From contig NC_134573.1 in the NCBI RefSeq assembly GCF_050947875.1, positions 32,237,615-32,301,614 of the forward strand: DNA of 64,000 nucleotides. The letters are read 5' to 3'. The DNA is from Dermacentor variabilis (taxonomy: Eukaryota; Arthropoda; Arachnida; Ixodida; Ixodidae). Position numbers and translations under genes: made by a program. Positions 9,013-21,800 of the stretch are shown here, one piece after another. Under the pieces are notes generated by a model. The model was not told the origin of the DNA. It ran no database searches and saw only the letters and a program-made list of their open reading frames with translations. Every line of letters begins with the position of its first letter. Positions within the stretch are counted from its first letter, which is position 1.

Positions 9013-11426
9013 TCAGTTAAACCCTCTTAAAGAAAGTGCGATATTTACATTGCAGCAATTCAGCATGTAATCCTATGCAAGGTTTGCTTACGCACCGCAT
9101 AGATCACAACATTAATATGATGTAATCTTTCTGCTCAACACGGTTCACAAGCTATACCAAAATGCAAACGGTAGGTGATGTGGTTGCGCACTGCGAGACT
9201 TTAACACAGTGACGTTTGTTGAGGCAGGTATGGTGAGAGCTGTATGCAGAGGAATGAATTACATTTGCTTATATATTTATTTATTTTCAGTCATTTTATT
9301 GCCTCCCAAGCTGCAAGATAGGAGTTGTTAAAAAGAGAAACGCACAGCTTTTTTACAATACTAAAGGAATACCAAAAAACAGTATGAACACATATTTGCT
9401 ACGATCATAAGACACACTAAGAAATGAAAACTCACTGAACACGCCGGCAAAATAGAGGCTGAGAAGCAATAAATCAAAGTGACGCAAAAAAAAGAAGCAA
9501 GAAAATTATGTGCCGTGCCACTCTGAGATGGTGGATGAGCAGGCAGGCTGTCTATGTGGGCCGCCTAATGGCGAACTGCCCATTGACGTACGTGAAACGC
9601 TTTATGCACACAAATGGAAGGCGAAGCGCGACTAGTCGCTCCTCCACGATGTAGTCGCTCCTCCCATGTATTGTTACAAAACGCGGCACGACACCCTTTA
9701 CTAATGAATCGTGGCAGGTTGAACAGACACACACCTCACCGCACTCTTAGGTCACACATTGCTTCACCGTAGCCAAGACGATCATGCATTGGTCGACGTC
9801 CCGCACTGCAGTAATGGCTGTGAGCTCACTCGAAAACCACAAGCGGACGCACACAACAGCGACAACACAAAATTGATTCCCCACAAACTCTGCCTGAAAC
9901 CTGGGGTGCTATGCAGGATGCGCCAAGTTTCTCGTTCACCCGAGTTTTACCCGAGTTTGCTCGATGGCAGTCAGTGAACGGAGATAGCGTGAAACTCGCA
10001 AAGGCTGCAGGAAAAAAATATGTAGACAAAAAGCCGCCTAAGACAACATGAGCGCACCTTGCGCTGCTCGCTGCTTCCACGTTTCAAGCGCATAAGGCTG
10101 CACAACGAAATGCGCCAGCACTGCGTATTGTTATCAACGGATTATCGCAACTTAGCAATACGGTGACTGTCCCGCTGTCTGTCTGCACACTTTCCGTGAG
10201 CCGCTTGCCACGCCTCTCCCGGGCGCGTCAAGGGTGTGCCTTCTCTTTCTGGCGCTATCTTCATATCCTCCATCGAATGGGAAAAGGTTACATGCACTCA
10301 TTCTTGCACCTACACTTTCGCTCAAACGAATACGTTAAAATACATCAAATAAAGTAAGAAACATTTCATTTCTTTAAGTATCTGTTTTTCGTTTTGAATG
10401 CTACAAATTTCTGATGGCAAACGGAGATCGAGGAAATTATTCCATTTTACACTTCTTGCCGCGTGTGGCGACAGTGAGGCGAAAGCTTAGAAGCGGATAC
10501 ATTGCAGAGAGTCGCACGCACGATGGAGTTCATATGGTGAGAAGTTGCCTAGGGGCGCTGCAGTGACATTCTCAATAATGTCAGTCATTACCACTCTTTC
10601 TCTGTTAAGGAAATAAAAACACAGCGCCGCCGTACGGGTGTTCATCGCAGGTACTTTATGGACCCAGATTGAGCAACTAAAAACGACACATTTGTCATAG
10701 ATACGGGAGCAACGTCTGTCGCGGTAAAATGGCGGTCCTTAGGGTCCGTAGGGTCCATAGTGACGCAGTTTAGTGAAAGTGCACCAGTTTATCTTTGGTG
10801 CGCGAAGCCTCTGCGATGCATTGCGAAGACGTGCATCCTTCCCAGCGACATAATTCATCGCTTGTCATCGCTTGCCTAGTGGAAGTGCCTCTGAGCGCAT
10901 GTACGCAGTATTTGAGTGTTTTGTGCACTCCAATGTGCTTGCGGATTACCTCTGCTGAAGCCAGCAACGATCACAGATGGATATCGTAACGACACCGCAG
11001 CAATCGCTGTTTGACAGGTGAGGGCTCTTGTGTGCAGCCATGAGATCAGACTTCGAACAGAGGAAGGTGTTGGAACTGTTGAGTGTGCCGTGCTTTTGAT
11101 GAAGAAATGCCGGCAGAGTTCTGACTGCTGTGGTTTAAACCTGTTGCCAGCTTTGCGGGTCAATGTTGCCAGACTGCCTGCAAAATTTGACGGGGAAAAA
11201 CACCGTCAAATGTAGCGAATGCAACGACGCCGTTTTCGAAGCGCACAGAGTTGCCAGATCACGCGCGCGCAGGCTCCCAGCTCCCGACAGTACCGGAACG
11301 CTGCTACATAACCCGCGCGCTTTCGAATCGCTTGCTTGTTGTGGGCCCTGTTCTCCTACGGTACGAAGCGCTTTCTTTCGCTGCACACGCTGTGGCTGGT
11401 CCGCGCGGGGCGAGGCTTTCGCTGGA
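9013..11426. other. No recognisable feature
   Basis: About 2.4 kb lies between the transposase and the satellite. Open frames are short (under 110 codons), scattered over all frames and without domains. There are AT-rich patches (9260-9300, 10340-10400) and a GC-richer part after 11240 next to the satellite. The segment should contain the right end of the Harbinger element and its transposase promoter, but I could not recognise an inverted partner of the left end. Confidence 0.6.
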
Positions 11427-12300
11427 TCTGAAACTGAAACGCGTCGCAAAACACTTGAGGCGCGATATATCGCTGCGCTCTCTCGCTACAACGTTAAAAA
11501 AGGGTTCCATCGTCTTTCTTTGCACAGGCAGTCTTCTGGGGATTACGCTGCTCGCAATAAAGACTTTTCTGAAACTGAGACGCGTCGCATAACACTTGGT
11601 GGCGCGGTTTATCGCTGCGCGCTCTCGCTACGTTAGAAAAGGGTTGCATCGCCTTTCTTTGCACAGGCAGTCTCCTGGAGTTTACGCTGCTCGCAATAGA
11701 GACTTTTCTGAAACTGAGGCGCCTCGCATAACACTTGGGGCGCGATATATCGCTGCGCTCTCTCGCTACAACATTAGAAAAGGGTTGCATCGCCTTTCTT
11801 TGCAAAGGCAGTTTCCTGGGCATTACGCTGCTCGCAATAAAGACTTTCCTGAAACCGAGGCGCGTCGCATAACACTTGGGGCACGATATATCGCTGCGCG
11901 CTCTCGCTACAACCTTAGAAAAGGGTTGCGTCGCCTTTCTTTGCACAGGCAGCTCTTGGGGATTACGCCGCTCGCAATAAAGATTTTTCTGAAACGGAGA
12001 CGCATCGCATGACACTTGTGGCGCGATATATCGCTGTGCGCTCTGGCTACAACGTTAGAAAAGGGTTGCATCGCCTCAATTTGAACAGGCAGTCTCTTGG
12101 GGTTTACGATGCTCGCAATAAAGAGTTTTCTGAAGCGCAGACGGGTCGCATAACAGTTGGGGCGCGATATATCGCTGCGCGCTCTCGCTGCAGGGCTAGA
12201 AAACGGTTGCATCGCCTTTCTTTGCACAAGTATGGTCTCCTGGGGATTACGCGGCTCGCAATAAAGACTTTTCTGAAACTGACACGCGTCGCATAACACT
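11427..12300 (+). repeat. Satellite array, left edge, forward-oriented divergent monomers
   Basis: About six tandem monomers of about 140-142 bp run in the orientation opposite to the rest of the array. They are recognised by recurring CTGAAACTGAGACGCGTCGC, GGGGCGCGATATATCGCTGC and GGGTTGCATCGCCTTTC blocks. They differ from each other much more than interior monomers do, as expected at an array edge that no longer exchanges. These belong to subfamily A, which has TTCAGAAAAGTCTTTATTGC and CCCCAGGAG (in the complementary sense), where most interior monomers have TTCCGAACAGTGTATGGC and CGTCAGGAG. Confidence 0.9.
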
Positions 12301-12420
12301 ACATGCGCAAATCAAGGCGATGCAACCCTTTTATAACGTTGTAGCGAGAGCGCGCAGCGATATATCGCACCCCAAGGATTATGCGACGCGTGTCAGTTTC
12401 AGAAAAGTCTGTATTGCGAG
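12255..12420. repeat. Satellite inversion junction (42-bp inverted arms)
   Basis: The array changes orientation at 12300/12301. Sequence 12255-12296 is the reverse complement of 12379-12420 with one mismatch in 42 positions; the 82-nt centre holds the switch point. This is the only place where full-length monomers face each other. The short inverted relics elsewhere in the array look like shortened copies of its right half. Confidence 0.9.
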
Positions 12421-15362
12421 CAGCGTAATCCCCAGGAGACGATACTTGTTCAAAGAAAGGCGACGCAACCCTTTTCGAACGCTGCAGCGAGAGCGCGCAG
12501 CGATATATAGCGCCCCAAGGGTTATGCGACACTTCTCAGTTTCAGAAAAGTCTTTATTCCGAGCAGCGTAATCCCCAGGAGACTGCCTGTGCAAAGAAAG
12601 ATGATGCAACGCTGTTCTTGCGCTGCAGCGAGAGCGCGCAGCGATATATCGCGCCCGAAGTGTTATGCGGCGCATCTCCGTTTCCTAAATGTGTCTTGCG
12701 AGCAGCGTAACCCTCAGGAGCCTATACTTGTGCAAATCAAGGCGATGCAACCCTTTTCTAGCGCTGCTGCGACAGCGCGCAGCAATATATCGCGCACGAA
12801 GTGTTATGCGACGCGTCTCCGTTTCCGAACGGTGTATGGCGAGCAGCGTAATCGTCAGGAGACTGCCCGTGCAAATCAAGACGATGCAACCCTTCTCTAG
12901 CGCTGCAGCGAGAGCGCGCAGCAATATATCGTGCACGAAGTGTTATGCAACGCATCTCTGTTTCCGAAAAGTGTATGTCGAGCAGCGTAATCGTCAGGAG
13001 AGTGCGTGTGCAAATCAAGGCGATGCAACCCTTTTCTAGCGCTGCTGCGAGAGCGCGCAGCAATATATCGCGCACAAAGTGTTATGCGACGCGTCTCCGT
13101 TTCCGAACAGTGTATGGCGAGCAGCGTAATCGTCAAGAGACAGCCTGTGCAAATCAAGGCGATGCAACCCTTTTCTAGCGCTGCTGCGAGAGCGCGCAGC
13201 AATATATCGCGCACGAAGTGTTATGCGACGCATCTCTGTTTCCGAAAAGTGTATGGCGAGCAGCGTAATCGTCAGGAGACTGCCCGTGCAAATCAAGACG
13301 ATGCAACCGTTCTCTAGCGCTGCAGCGAGAGCGCGCAGCAATATATCGCGCACGAAGTGTTATGCGATGCATCTCTGTTTCCGAAAAGTGTATGTCGAGC
13401 AGCGTAATCGTCAGGAGACTGCCTGTGCAAATCAAGAAGATACAACCCTTTCCTAGCGCTACAGCTAGAGCGCGCAGAAATATATCGCGCATGAAGTGTT
13501 ATGTGACGCGTCTCAGTTTCCGAACAGTGTATGTCGAGCAACCTAATCGTCAGGAGACTGCCTGTGCAAATCAAGACGAGGCAAGCCTTTTGAAGCGCTG
13601 CAGCGAGAGCGCGCAGCGATATATGCGCACGAAGTGTTATGCGACGCGTCTCGGTTTTCGAACAGTGTATGGCGAGCAGCGTAATCGTCAGGAGACAGCC
13701 TGTGCAAATCAAGACGATGCAACCCTTTTCTAGTGCTGCTGCGAGAGCGCGCAGCAATATATCGCGCACGAAGTGTTATGCGACGCGTCTCCGTCTACCG
13801 AACAGTGTATGTCGAGCAGCGTAATCGTCAGCAGACTGCCTGCGCAAATCAAGACGAGGCAACCCTTTTGAAGCGCTGCAGCGAGAGCGCGCAGCAATAT
13901 ATCGCGCATGAAGTGTTATGCGACGCGTCTTCGTTTACCGAACAGTGTATGTCGAGCAGCGTAATCGTCAGGAGACTGCCTGTGCAAATCAAGACGAGGC
14001 AACCCTTTTGAAGCGCTACAGCGAGAGCGCGTAGCGATATATGCGCACGAAGTGTTATGCGACGCGTCTCGGTTTTCGAACAGTGTATGGCGAGCAGCGT
14101 AATCGTCAGGAGACAGCCTGTGCAAATCAAGACGATGCAACCCTTTTCTAGCGCTGCTGCGAGAGCGCGCAGCAATATATCGCGCGTGAAGTGTTATGCG
14201 ACGCGTCTCCGCTTACCGAACAGTGTATGTCGAGCAGCGTAATCGTCAGGAGACTGCCTGTGCAAATCAAGACGATGAAACCCTTTTCAAGCGCTGCAGC
14301 GAGAGCGCGCAGCGATATATCGCGCAGGAAGTGTTATGCGACGCGTCTCAGTTTCCGAACAGTGTATGTCGAGCAGCGTAATCGTCAGGAGACTGCCTGT
14401 GCAGATCAAGACGAAGCAACCCTTTTCTAGCGCTGCTGCGAGAGCGCGCAGCAATATATCGCGCACGAAGTGTTATGCGACGCGTCTCCGTTTCCGAACA
14501 GCGTATGGCGAGCAGCGTACTCGTCAGGAGACTGCCTGTGCAAATCAAGAAGATGCAACCCTTTTCAAGCGCTGCTGCGAGAGCGCGCAGCAATATATCG
14601 CGCATGAAGTGTTATGTGACGCGTCTCAGTTTCCGAACAGTGTACGTCGAGCAACCTAATCGTCAGGAGACTGCCTGCGCAAATCAAGACGAGGCAAGCC
14701 TTTTGAAGCGCTGCAGCGAGAGCGCGCAGCGATATATGCGCACGAAGTGTTATGCGACGCGTCTCGGTTTTCGAACAGTGTATGGCGAGCAGCGTAATCG
14801 TCAGGAGACAGCCTGTGCAAATCAAGACGATGCAACCCTTTTCTAGTGCTGCTGCGAGAGCGCGCAGCAATATATCGCGCACGAAGTGTTATGCGACGCG
14901 TCTCCGTCTACCGAACAGTGTATGTCGAGCAGCGTAATCGTCAGCAGACTGCCTGTGCAAATCAAGACGAGGCAACCCTTTTGAAGCGCTGCAGCGAGAG
15001 CGCGCAGCAATATATCGCGCATGAAGTGTTATGCGACGCGTCTTCGTTTACCGAACAGTGTATGTCGAGCAGCGTATTCGTCAGGAGACTGCCTGTGCAA
15101 ATCAAGACGGGGCAACCCTTTTGAAGCGCTACAGCGAGAGCGCGGAGCGATATATGCGCACGAAGTGTTATGCGACGCGTCTCGGATTTCGAACAGTGTA
15201 TGGCGAGCAGCGTAATCGTCAGGAGACAGCCTGTGCAAATCAAGACGATGCAACCCTTTTCTAGCGCTGCTGCGAGAGCGCGCAGCAATATATCGCGCAC
15301 GAAGTGTTATGGGACGCGTCTCCGTTTCCGAACAGTGTATGGCGAGCAGCGTAATCGTCAGG

Positions 15363-15508
15363 AGACTTTTCTGAAACTGACACGCGTCGTATAACACTGC
15401 ATGTGCAAATCAAGGCGATGCCACCCTTTTCTAACGTTGTAGCGAGAGTGCGCAGCGACATATGGCGCCCCAAGGGTTATGTGACGCGTGTCAGTTTCAG
15501 AAAAGTCT
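15363..15508. repeat. Inverted-insertion marker, first of 21 copies
   Basis: Between CAGGAGAC and TGCATGTGCAAATC of an otherwise normal monomer there is an extra 31 bp. These bases are the reverse complement of the monomer's own GTGTTATGCGAC...TTTCAG region. Together with flanking bases this gives perfect 26-bp inverted arms at 15363-15388 and 15483-15508 with a 94-nt spacer. The left join sits at the tetramer AGAC, which is shared by the two parent sequences. The monomer carrying the insert is therefore about 170 bp long. Confidence 0.88.
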
Positions 15509-18500
15509 TTATTGCGAGTAGCGTAATCGTCAGGAGAGTGCCTGTGCAAATCAAGGCGATGCAACCCTTTGCTAGCGCTGCTGCGAGAGCGCGCAGCAAT
15601 ATATACGCACGAAGTGTTATGCGACGCGTCTCCGTTTTCGAACAGTGTATGGCGAGCAGCGTAATCGTCAGGAGCCTGTCTGCGCAAATCTAGACGATGC
15701 AACCCTTTTCAAGCGCTGCTGCGAGAGCGCGCAGAAATATATCGCGCACGAAGTGTTATGCGACGCGTCTCGGTTTTCGAACAGTGTATGGCGAGCAGCG
15801 TAATCGTCAGGAGACAGCCTGTGCAAATCAAGACGATGCAACCCTTTTCTAGCGCTGCTGCGAGAGCGCGCAGCAATATATCGCGCATGAAGTGTTATGC
15901 GACGCGTCTCCGTTTACCGAACAGTGTATGTCGAGCAGCGTAATCGTCAGGAGACTGCCTGTGCAAATAAAGACGAGGCAATCCTTTTGAAGCGCTGCAG
16001 CGAGAGCGCGCAGCAATATATCGCGCATGAAGTGTTATGCAACGCATCTCTGTTTCCGAAAAGTGTATGTCGAGCAGCGTAATCGTCGGGAGAGTGCGTG
16101 TGCAAATCAAGGCGATGCAACCCTTTTCTAGCGCTGCTGCGAGAGTGCGCAGCAATATATGGCGCACGAAGTGTTATGCGACGCGTCTCCGTTTCCGAAC
16201 AGTGTATGGCGAGCAGCGTAATCGTCAGGAGACAGCCTGTGCAAATCAAGGCGATGCAACCCTTTTCTAGCGCTGCTGCGAGAGCGCGCAGCAATATATC
16301 GCGCACGAAGTGTTATGTGACGCATCTCTGTTTCCGAAAAGTATATGGCGAGCAGCGTAATCGTCAGGAGACTGCCCGAGCAAATCAAGACGAGGCAACC
16401 CTTTTGAAGCGCTGCAGCGAGAGCGCGCAGCAATATATCGCGCACTAAGTGTTATGCGACGCATCTCTCTTTCCGAAAAGTGTATGTCGAGCAGCGTAAT
16501 CGTCAGGAGAGTGCCTGTGCAAATCAAGGCGATGCAACCCTTTTCTAGCGCTGCTGCGAGAGCGCGCAGAAATATATCGCGCACGAAGTGTTATGCGACG
16601 CGTCTCCGTTTACCGAACAGTGTATGTCGAGCAGCGTAATTGTCAGGAGACTGCCTGTGCAAATCAAGACGATGAAACCCTTTTCAAGCGCTGCAGCGAG
16701 AGCGCGCAGCGATATATCGCGCCCGAAGTGTTATGCGACGCGTCTCAGTTTCCGAACAGTGTATGTCGAGCAGCGTAATCGTCAGGAGACTGCCTGTGCA
16801 AATCAAGACGAAGCAACCCTTTTCTAGCGCTGCTGCGAGAGCGCGCAGCAATATATCGCGCACGAAGTGTTATGCGACGCGTCTTCGTTTACCGAACAGT
16901 GTATGTCGAGCAGCGTAATCGTCAGGAGACTGCCTGTGCAAATCAAGACGAGGCAACCCTTTTGAAGCGCTGCAGCGAGAGGGCGCAGCTATATATGCGC
17001 ACGAAGTGTTATGCGACGCGTCTCGGTTTTCGAACAGTGTATGGCGAGCAGCGTAATCGTCAGGAGACAGCCTGTGCAAATCAAGACGATGCAACCCTTT
17101 TCTAGCGCTGCTGCGAGAGCGCGCAGCAATATATCGCGCACGAAGTGTTATGGGACGCGTCTCCTTTTCCGAACAGTGTATGGCGAGCAGCGTAATCGTC
17201 AGGAGACTTTTCTGAAACTGACACGCGTCGTATAACACTGCATGTGCAAATCAAGGCGATGCCACCCTTTTCTAACGTTGTAGCGAGAGCGCGCAGCGAC
17301 ATATGGCGCCCCAAGGGTTATGTGACGCGTGTCAGTTTCAGAAAAGTCTTTATTGCGAGTAGCGTAATCGTCAGGAGAGTGCCTGTTCAAATCAAGGCGA
17401 TGCAACCCTTTGCTAGCGCTGCTGCGAGAGCGCGCAGCAATATATACGCACGAAGTGTTATGTGACGCGTCTCCGTTTTCGAACAGTGTATGGCGAGCAG
17501 CGTAATCGTCAGGAGACCGCCTGTGCAAATCTAGACGATGCAACCCTTTTCTAGCGCTGCTGCGAGAGCGCGCAGAAATATATCGCGCACGAAGTGTTAT
17601 GCGACGCATCTCCGTTTACCGAACAGTGTATGTCGAGCAGCGTAGTCGTCAGGAGACTGCCTGTGCAATTCAAGACGATGAAACCCTTTCCTAGCGCTAC
17701 AGCGAGAGCGCGCAGAAATATGTCGCGCATGAAGTGTTATGCGACGCGTCTCAGTTTCCTAACAGTGTATGTCGAGCAGCCTAATCGTCAGGAGACTGCC
17801 TGTGCAAATCAAGACGAGGCAAGCCTTTTGAAGCGCTGCAGCGAGAGCGCGTAGCGATATATGCGTACGAAGTGTTATGCGACGCGTCTCGGTTTTCGAA
17901 CAGTGTATGGCGAGCAGCGTAATCGTCAGGAGACAGCCTGTGCAAATCAAGACGATGCAACCCTTTTCTAGCGCTGCTGCGAGAGCGCTTAGATATATAT
18001 CGCGCATGAAGTGTTATGCGACGCGTCTCCGTCTGCCGAACAGTGTATGTCGAGCAGCGTAATCGTCAGGAGACTGCCTGTGCAAATCAAGACGAGGCAA
18101 CCCTTTTGAAGCGCTGCAGCGAGAGCGCGCAGCAATATATCGCGCATGAAGTGTTATGCGACGCGTCTTCGTTTACCGAACAGTGTATGTCGAGCAGCGT
18201 AATCGTCAGGAGACTGCCTGTGCAAATCAAGACGAGGCAACCCTTTTGAAGCGCTGCAGCGAGAGGGCGCAGCTATATATGCGCACGAAGTGTTATGCGA
18301 CGCGTCTCGGTTTTCGAACAGTGTATGGCGAGCAGCCTAATCGTCAGGAGACAGCCTGTGCAAATCAAGACGATGCAACCCTTTTCTAGCGCTGCTGCGA
18401 GAGCGCGCAGCAATATATCGCGCACGAAGCGTTATGGGACGCGTCTCCGTTTCCGAACAGTGTATGGCGAGCAGCGTAATCGTCAGGAGACTTTTCTGAA

Positions 18501-18877
18501 ACTGACACGCGTCGTATAACACTGCATGTGCAAATCAAGGCGATGCCACCCTTTTCTAACGTTGTAGCGAGAGCGCGCAGCGACATATGGCGCCCCAAGG
18601 GTTATGTGACGCGTGTCAGTTTCCGAAAAGTCTTTATTGCGAGTAGCGTAATCGTCAGGAGAGTGCCTGTGCAAATCAAGGCGATGCAACCCTTTGCTAG
18701 CGCTGCTGCGAGAGCGCGCAGCAATATATACGTACGAAGTGTTATGTGACGCGTCTCCGTTTTCGAACAGTGTATGGCGAGCAGCGTAATCGTCAGGAGA
18801 CCGCCTGTGCAAATCTAGACGATGCAACCCTTTTCTAGCGCTGCTGCGAGAGCGCGCAGAAATATATCGCGCACGAA

Positions 18878-21800
18878 GTGTTATGCGACGCATCTCCGTT
18901 TACCGAACAGTGTATGTGGAGCAGCGTAGTCGTCAGGAGACTGCCTGTGCAAATCAAGACGATGAAACCCTTTCCTAGCGCTACAGCGAGAGCGCGCAGA
19001 AATATGTCGCGCATGAAGTGTTATGCGACGCGTCTCAGTTTCCTAACAGTGTATGTCGAGCAGCCTAATCGTCAGGAGACTGCCTGGGCAAATCAAGACG
19101 AGGCAAGCCTTTTGAAGCGCTGCAGCGAGAGCGCGTAGCGATATATGCGTACGAAGTGTTATGCGACGCGTCTCGGTTTTCGAACAGTGTATGGCGAGCA
19201 GCGTAATCGTCAGGAGACAGCCTGTGCAAATCAAGACGATGCAACCCTTTTCTAGCGCTGCTGCGAGAGCGCGCAGCAATATATCGCGCATGAAGTTTTA
19301 TGCGACGCGTCTCCGTTTACCGAACAGTGTATGTCGAGCAGCGTAATCGTCAGGAGACTGCCTGTGAAAATCAAGACGAGGCAACCCTTTTGAAGCGCTG
19401 CAGCTAGAGCGCGCAGAAATAAATCGCGCATGAAGTGTTATGCGACGCGTCTCCGTTTACCGAACAGTGTATGTCGAGCAGCGTAATCGTCAGGAGACTG
19501 CCTGTGCAAATCAAGACGAGGCAACCCTTTTGAAGCGCTGCAGCGAGAGCGCGCAGCTATATATGCGCACGAAGTGTTATGCGACGCGTCTCGGTTTTCG
19601 AACAGTGTATGGCGAGCAGCGTAATCGTCAGGAGACAGCCTGTGCAAATCAAGGCGATGCAACCCTTTTCTAGCGCTGCTGCGAGAGCGCGCAGCAATAT
19701 ATCGCGCACGAAGTGTTATGCGACGCATCTCTGTTTCCGAAAAGTGTATGGCGAGCAGCATAATCGTCAGGAGACTGCCTGTGCAAATCAAGACGATGCA
19801 ACCGTTCTCTAGCGCTGCAGCGAGAGCGCACAGCAATATATCGCGCACGAAGTGTTATGCGACGCATCTCTGTTTCCGAAAAGTGTATGTCGAGCAGCGT
19901 AATCGTCAGGAGAATGCCTGTGCAAATCAAGGCGATGCAACCCTTTTCTAGCGCTGCTGCGAGAGCGCGCAGAAATATATCGCGCATGAAGTGTTATGTG
20001 ACGCGTCTCAGTTTCCGAACAGTGTATGTCGAGCAGCCTAATCGTCAGGAGACTGCCTGTGCAAATCAAGACGAGGCAAGCCTTTTGATGCGCTGCAGCG
20101 AGAGCGCGCAGCGATATATGCGCACGAAGTGTTATGCGACGCGTCTCGGTTTTCGAACAGTGTATGGCGAGCAGCGTAATCGTCAGGAGACAGCCTGTGC
20201 AAATCAAGACGATGCAACCCTTTTCTGGCGCTGCTGCGAGAGCGCGCAGCAATATATCGCGCATGAAGTGTTATGCGACGCGTCTCCGTCTACCGAACAG
20301 TGTATGTCGAGCAGCGTAATCGTCAGGAGACTGCCTGTGCAAATCAAGACGAGGCAACCCTTTTGAAGCGCTGCAGCGAGAGCGCGCAGCAATATATCGC
20401 GCATGAAGTGTTATGCGACGCGTCTCCGTCTACCGAACAGTGTATGTCGAGCAGCGTAATCGTCAGGAGACTGCCTGTGCAAATCAAGACGAGGCAACCC
20501 TTTTGAAGCGCTGCAGCGAGAGCGCGCAGCTATATATGCGCGCGAAGTGTTATGCGACGCGTCTCCGTTTCCGAACAGTGTATGGCGAGCAGCGTAATCG
20601 TCAGGAGACTTTTCTGAAACAGACACGCGTCGTATAACACTGCATGTGGAAATCAAGGCGATGCCACCCTTTTCTAACGTTGTAGCGAGAGCGCGCAGTG
20701 ACATATGGCGCCCCAAGGGTTATGTGACGCGTGTCAGTGTCAGAAAAGTCTTTATTGCGAGCAGCGTAATCGTCAGGAGAGTGCCTGTGCAAATCAAGGC
20801 GATGCAACCCTTTGCTAGCGCTGCTGCGAGAGCGCGCAGCAATATATACGCACGAAGTGTTATGCGACGCGTCTCCGTTTTCGAACAGTGTATGGCGAGC
20901 AACGTAATCGTCATGAGCCTGCCTGCGCAAATCTAGACGATGCAACCCTTTTCAAGCGCTGCAGCGAGAGCGCGGAGCGATATATCGCGCACGAAGTGTT
21001 ACGCGACGCGTCTCCGTTTCCGAACAGTGTATGGCGAGCAGCGTAATCGTCAGGAGACAGCCTGTGCAAATCAAGACGATGCAACCCTTTTCTAGCGCTG
21101 CTGCGAGAGCGCGCAGAAATATATCGCGCATGAAGTGTTATGCGACGCGTCTCAGTTTCCTAACAGTGTATGTCGAGCAGCCTAATCGTCAGGAGACTGC
21201 CTGTGCAAATCAAGACGAGGCAAGCCTTTTGAAGCGCTGCAGCGAGAGCGCGTAGCGATATATGCGCACGAAGTGTTATGCGATGCGTCTCGGTTTTCGA
21301 ACAGAGTATGGCGAGCAGCGTAATCGTCAGGAGACAGCCTGTGCAAATCAAGAGGATGCAACCCTTTTCTAGCGCTGCTGCGAGAGCGCGCAGCAATATA
21401 TCGCGCATGAAGTGTTATGCGATGCGTCTCCGTTTACCGAACAGTGTATGTCGAGCAGCGTAATCGTCAGGAGACTGCCTGTGCAAATCAAGACGAGGCA
21501 ACCCTTTTGAAGCGCTGCAGCGAGAGCGCGCAGCAATATATCGCGCATGAAGTTTTATGCGACGCGTCTCCGTTTACCGAACAGTGTATGTCGAGCAGCG
21601 TAATCGTCAGGAGACTGCCTGTGAAAATCAAGACGAGGCAACCCTTTTGAAGCGCTGCAGCTAGAGCGCGCAGAAATAAATCGCGCATGAAGTGTTATGC
21701 GACGCGTCTCCGTTTACCGAACAGTGTATGTCGAGCAGCGTAATCGTCAGGAGACTGCCTGTGCAAATCAAGACGAGGCAACCCTTTTGAAGCGCTGCAG

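Noticed and set aside
10561..10595. Possible Harbinger right-end motif (GTGACATT and AATGTCAGTCATTA)
   Set aside because: It resembles the left subterminal repeats only in short AT-rich words; the terminal CCCCTGTCACACTGGG has no inverted match nearby.
9552..11215. Several short open frames (60-95 codons) between transposase and satellite
   Set aside because: Length is expected by chance, they lie in all frames, none has a recognisable motif, and none pairs with splice sites that I could see.
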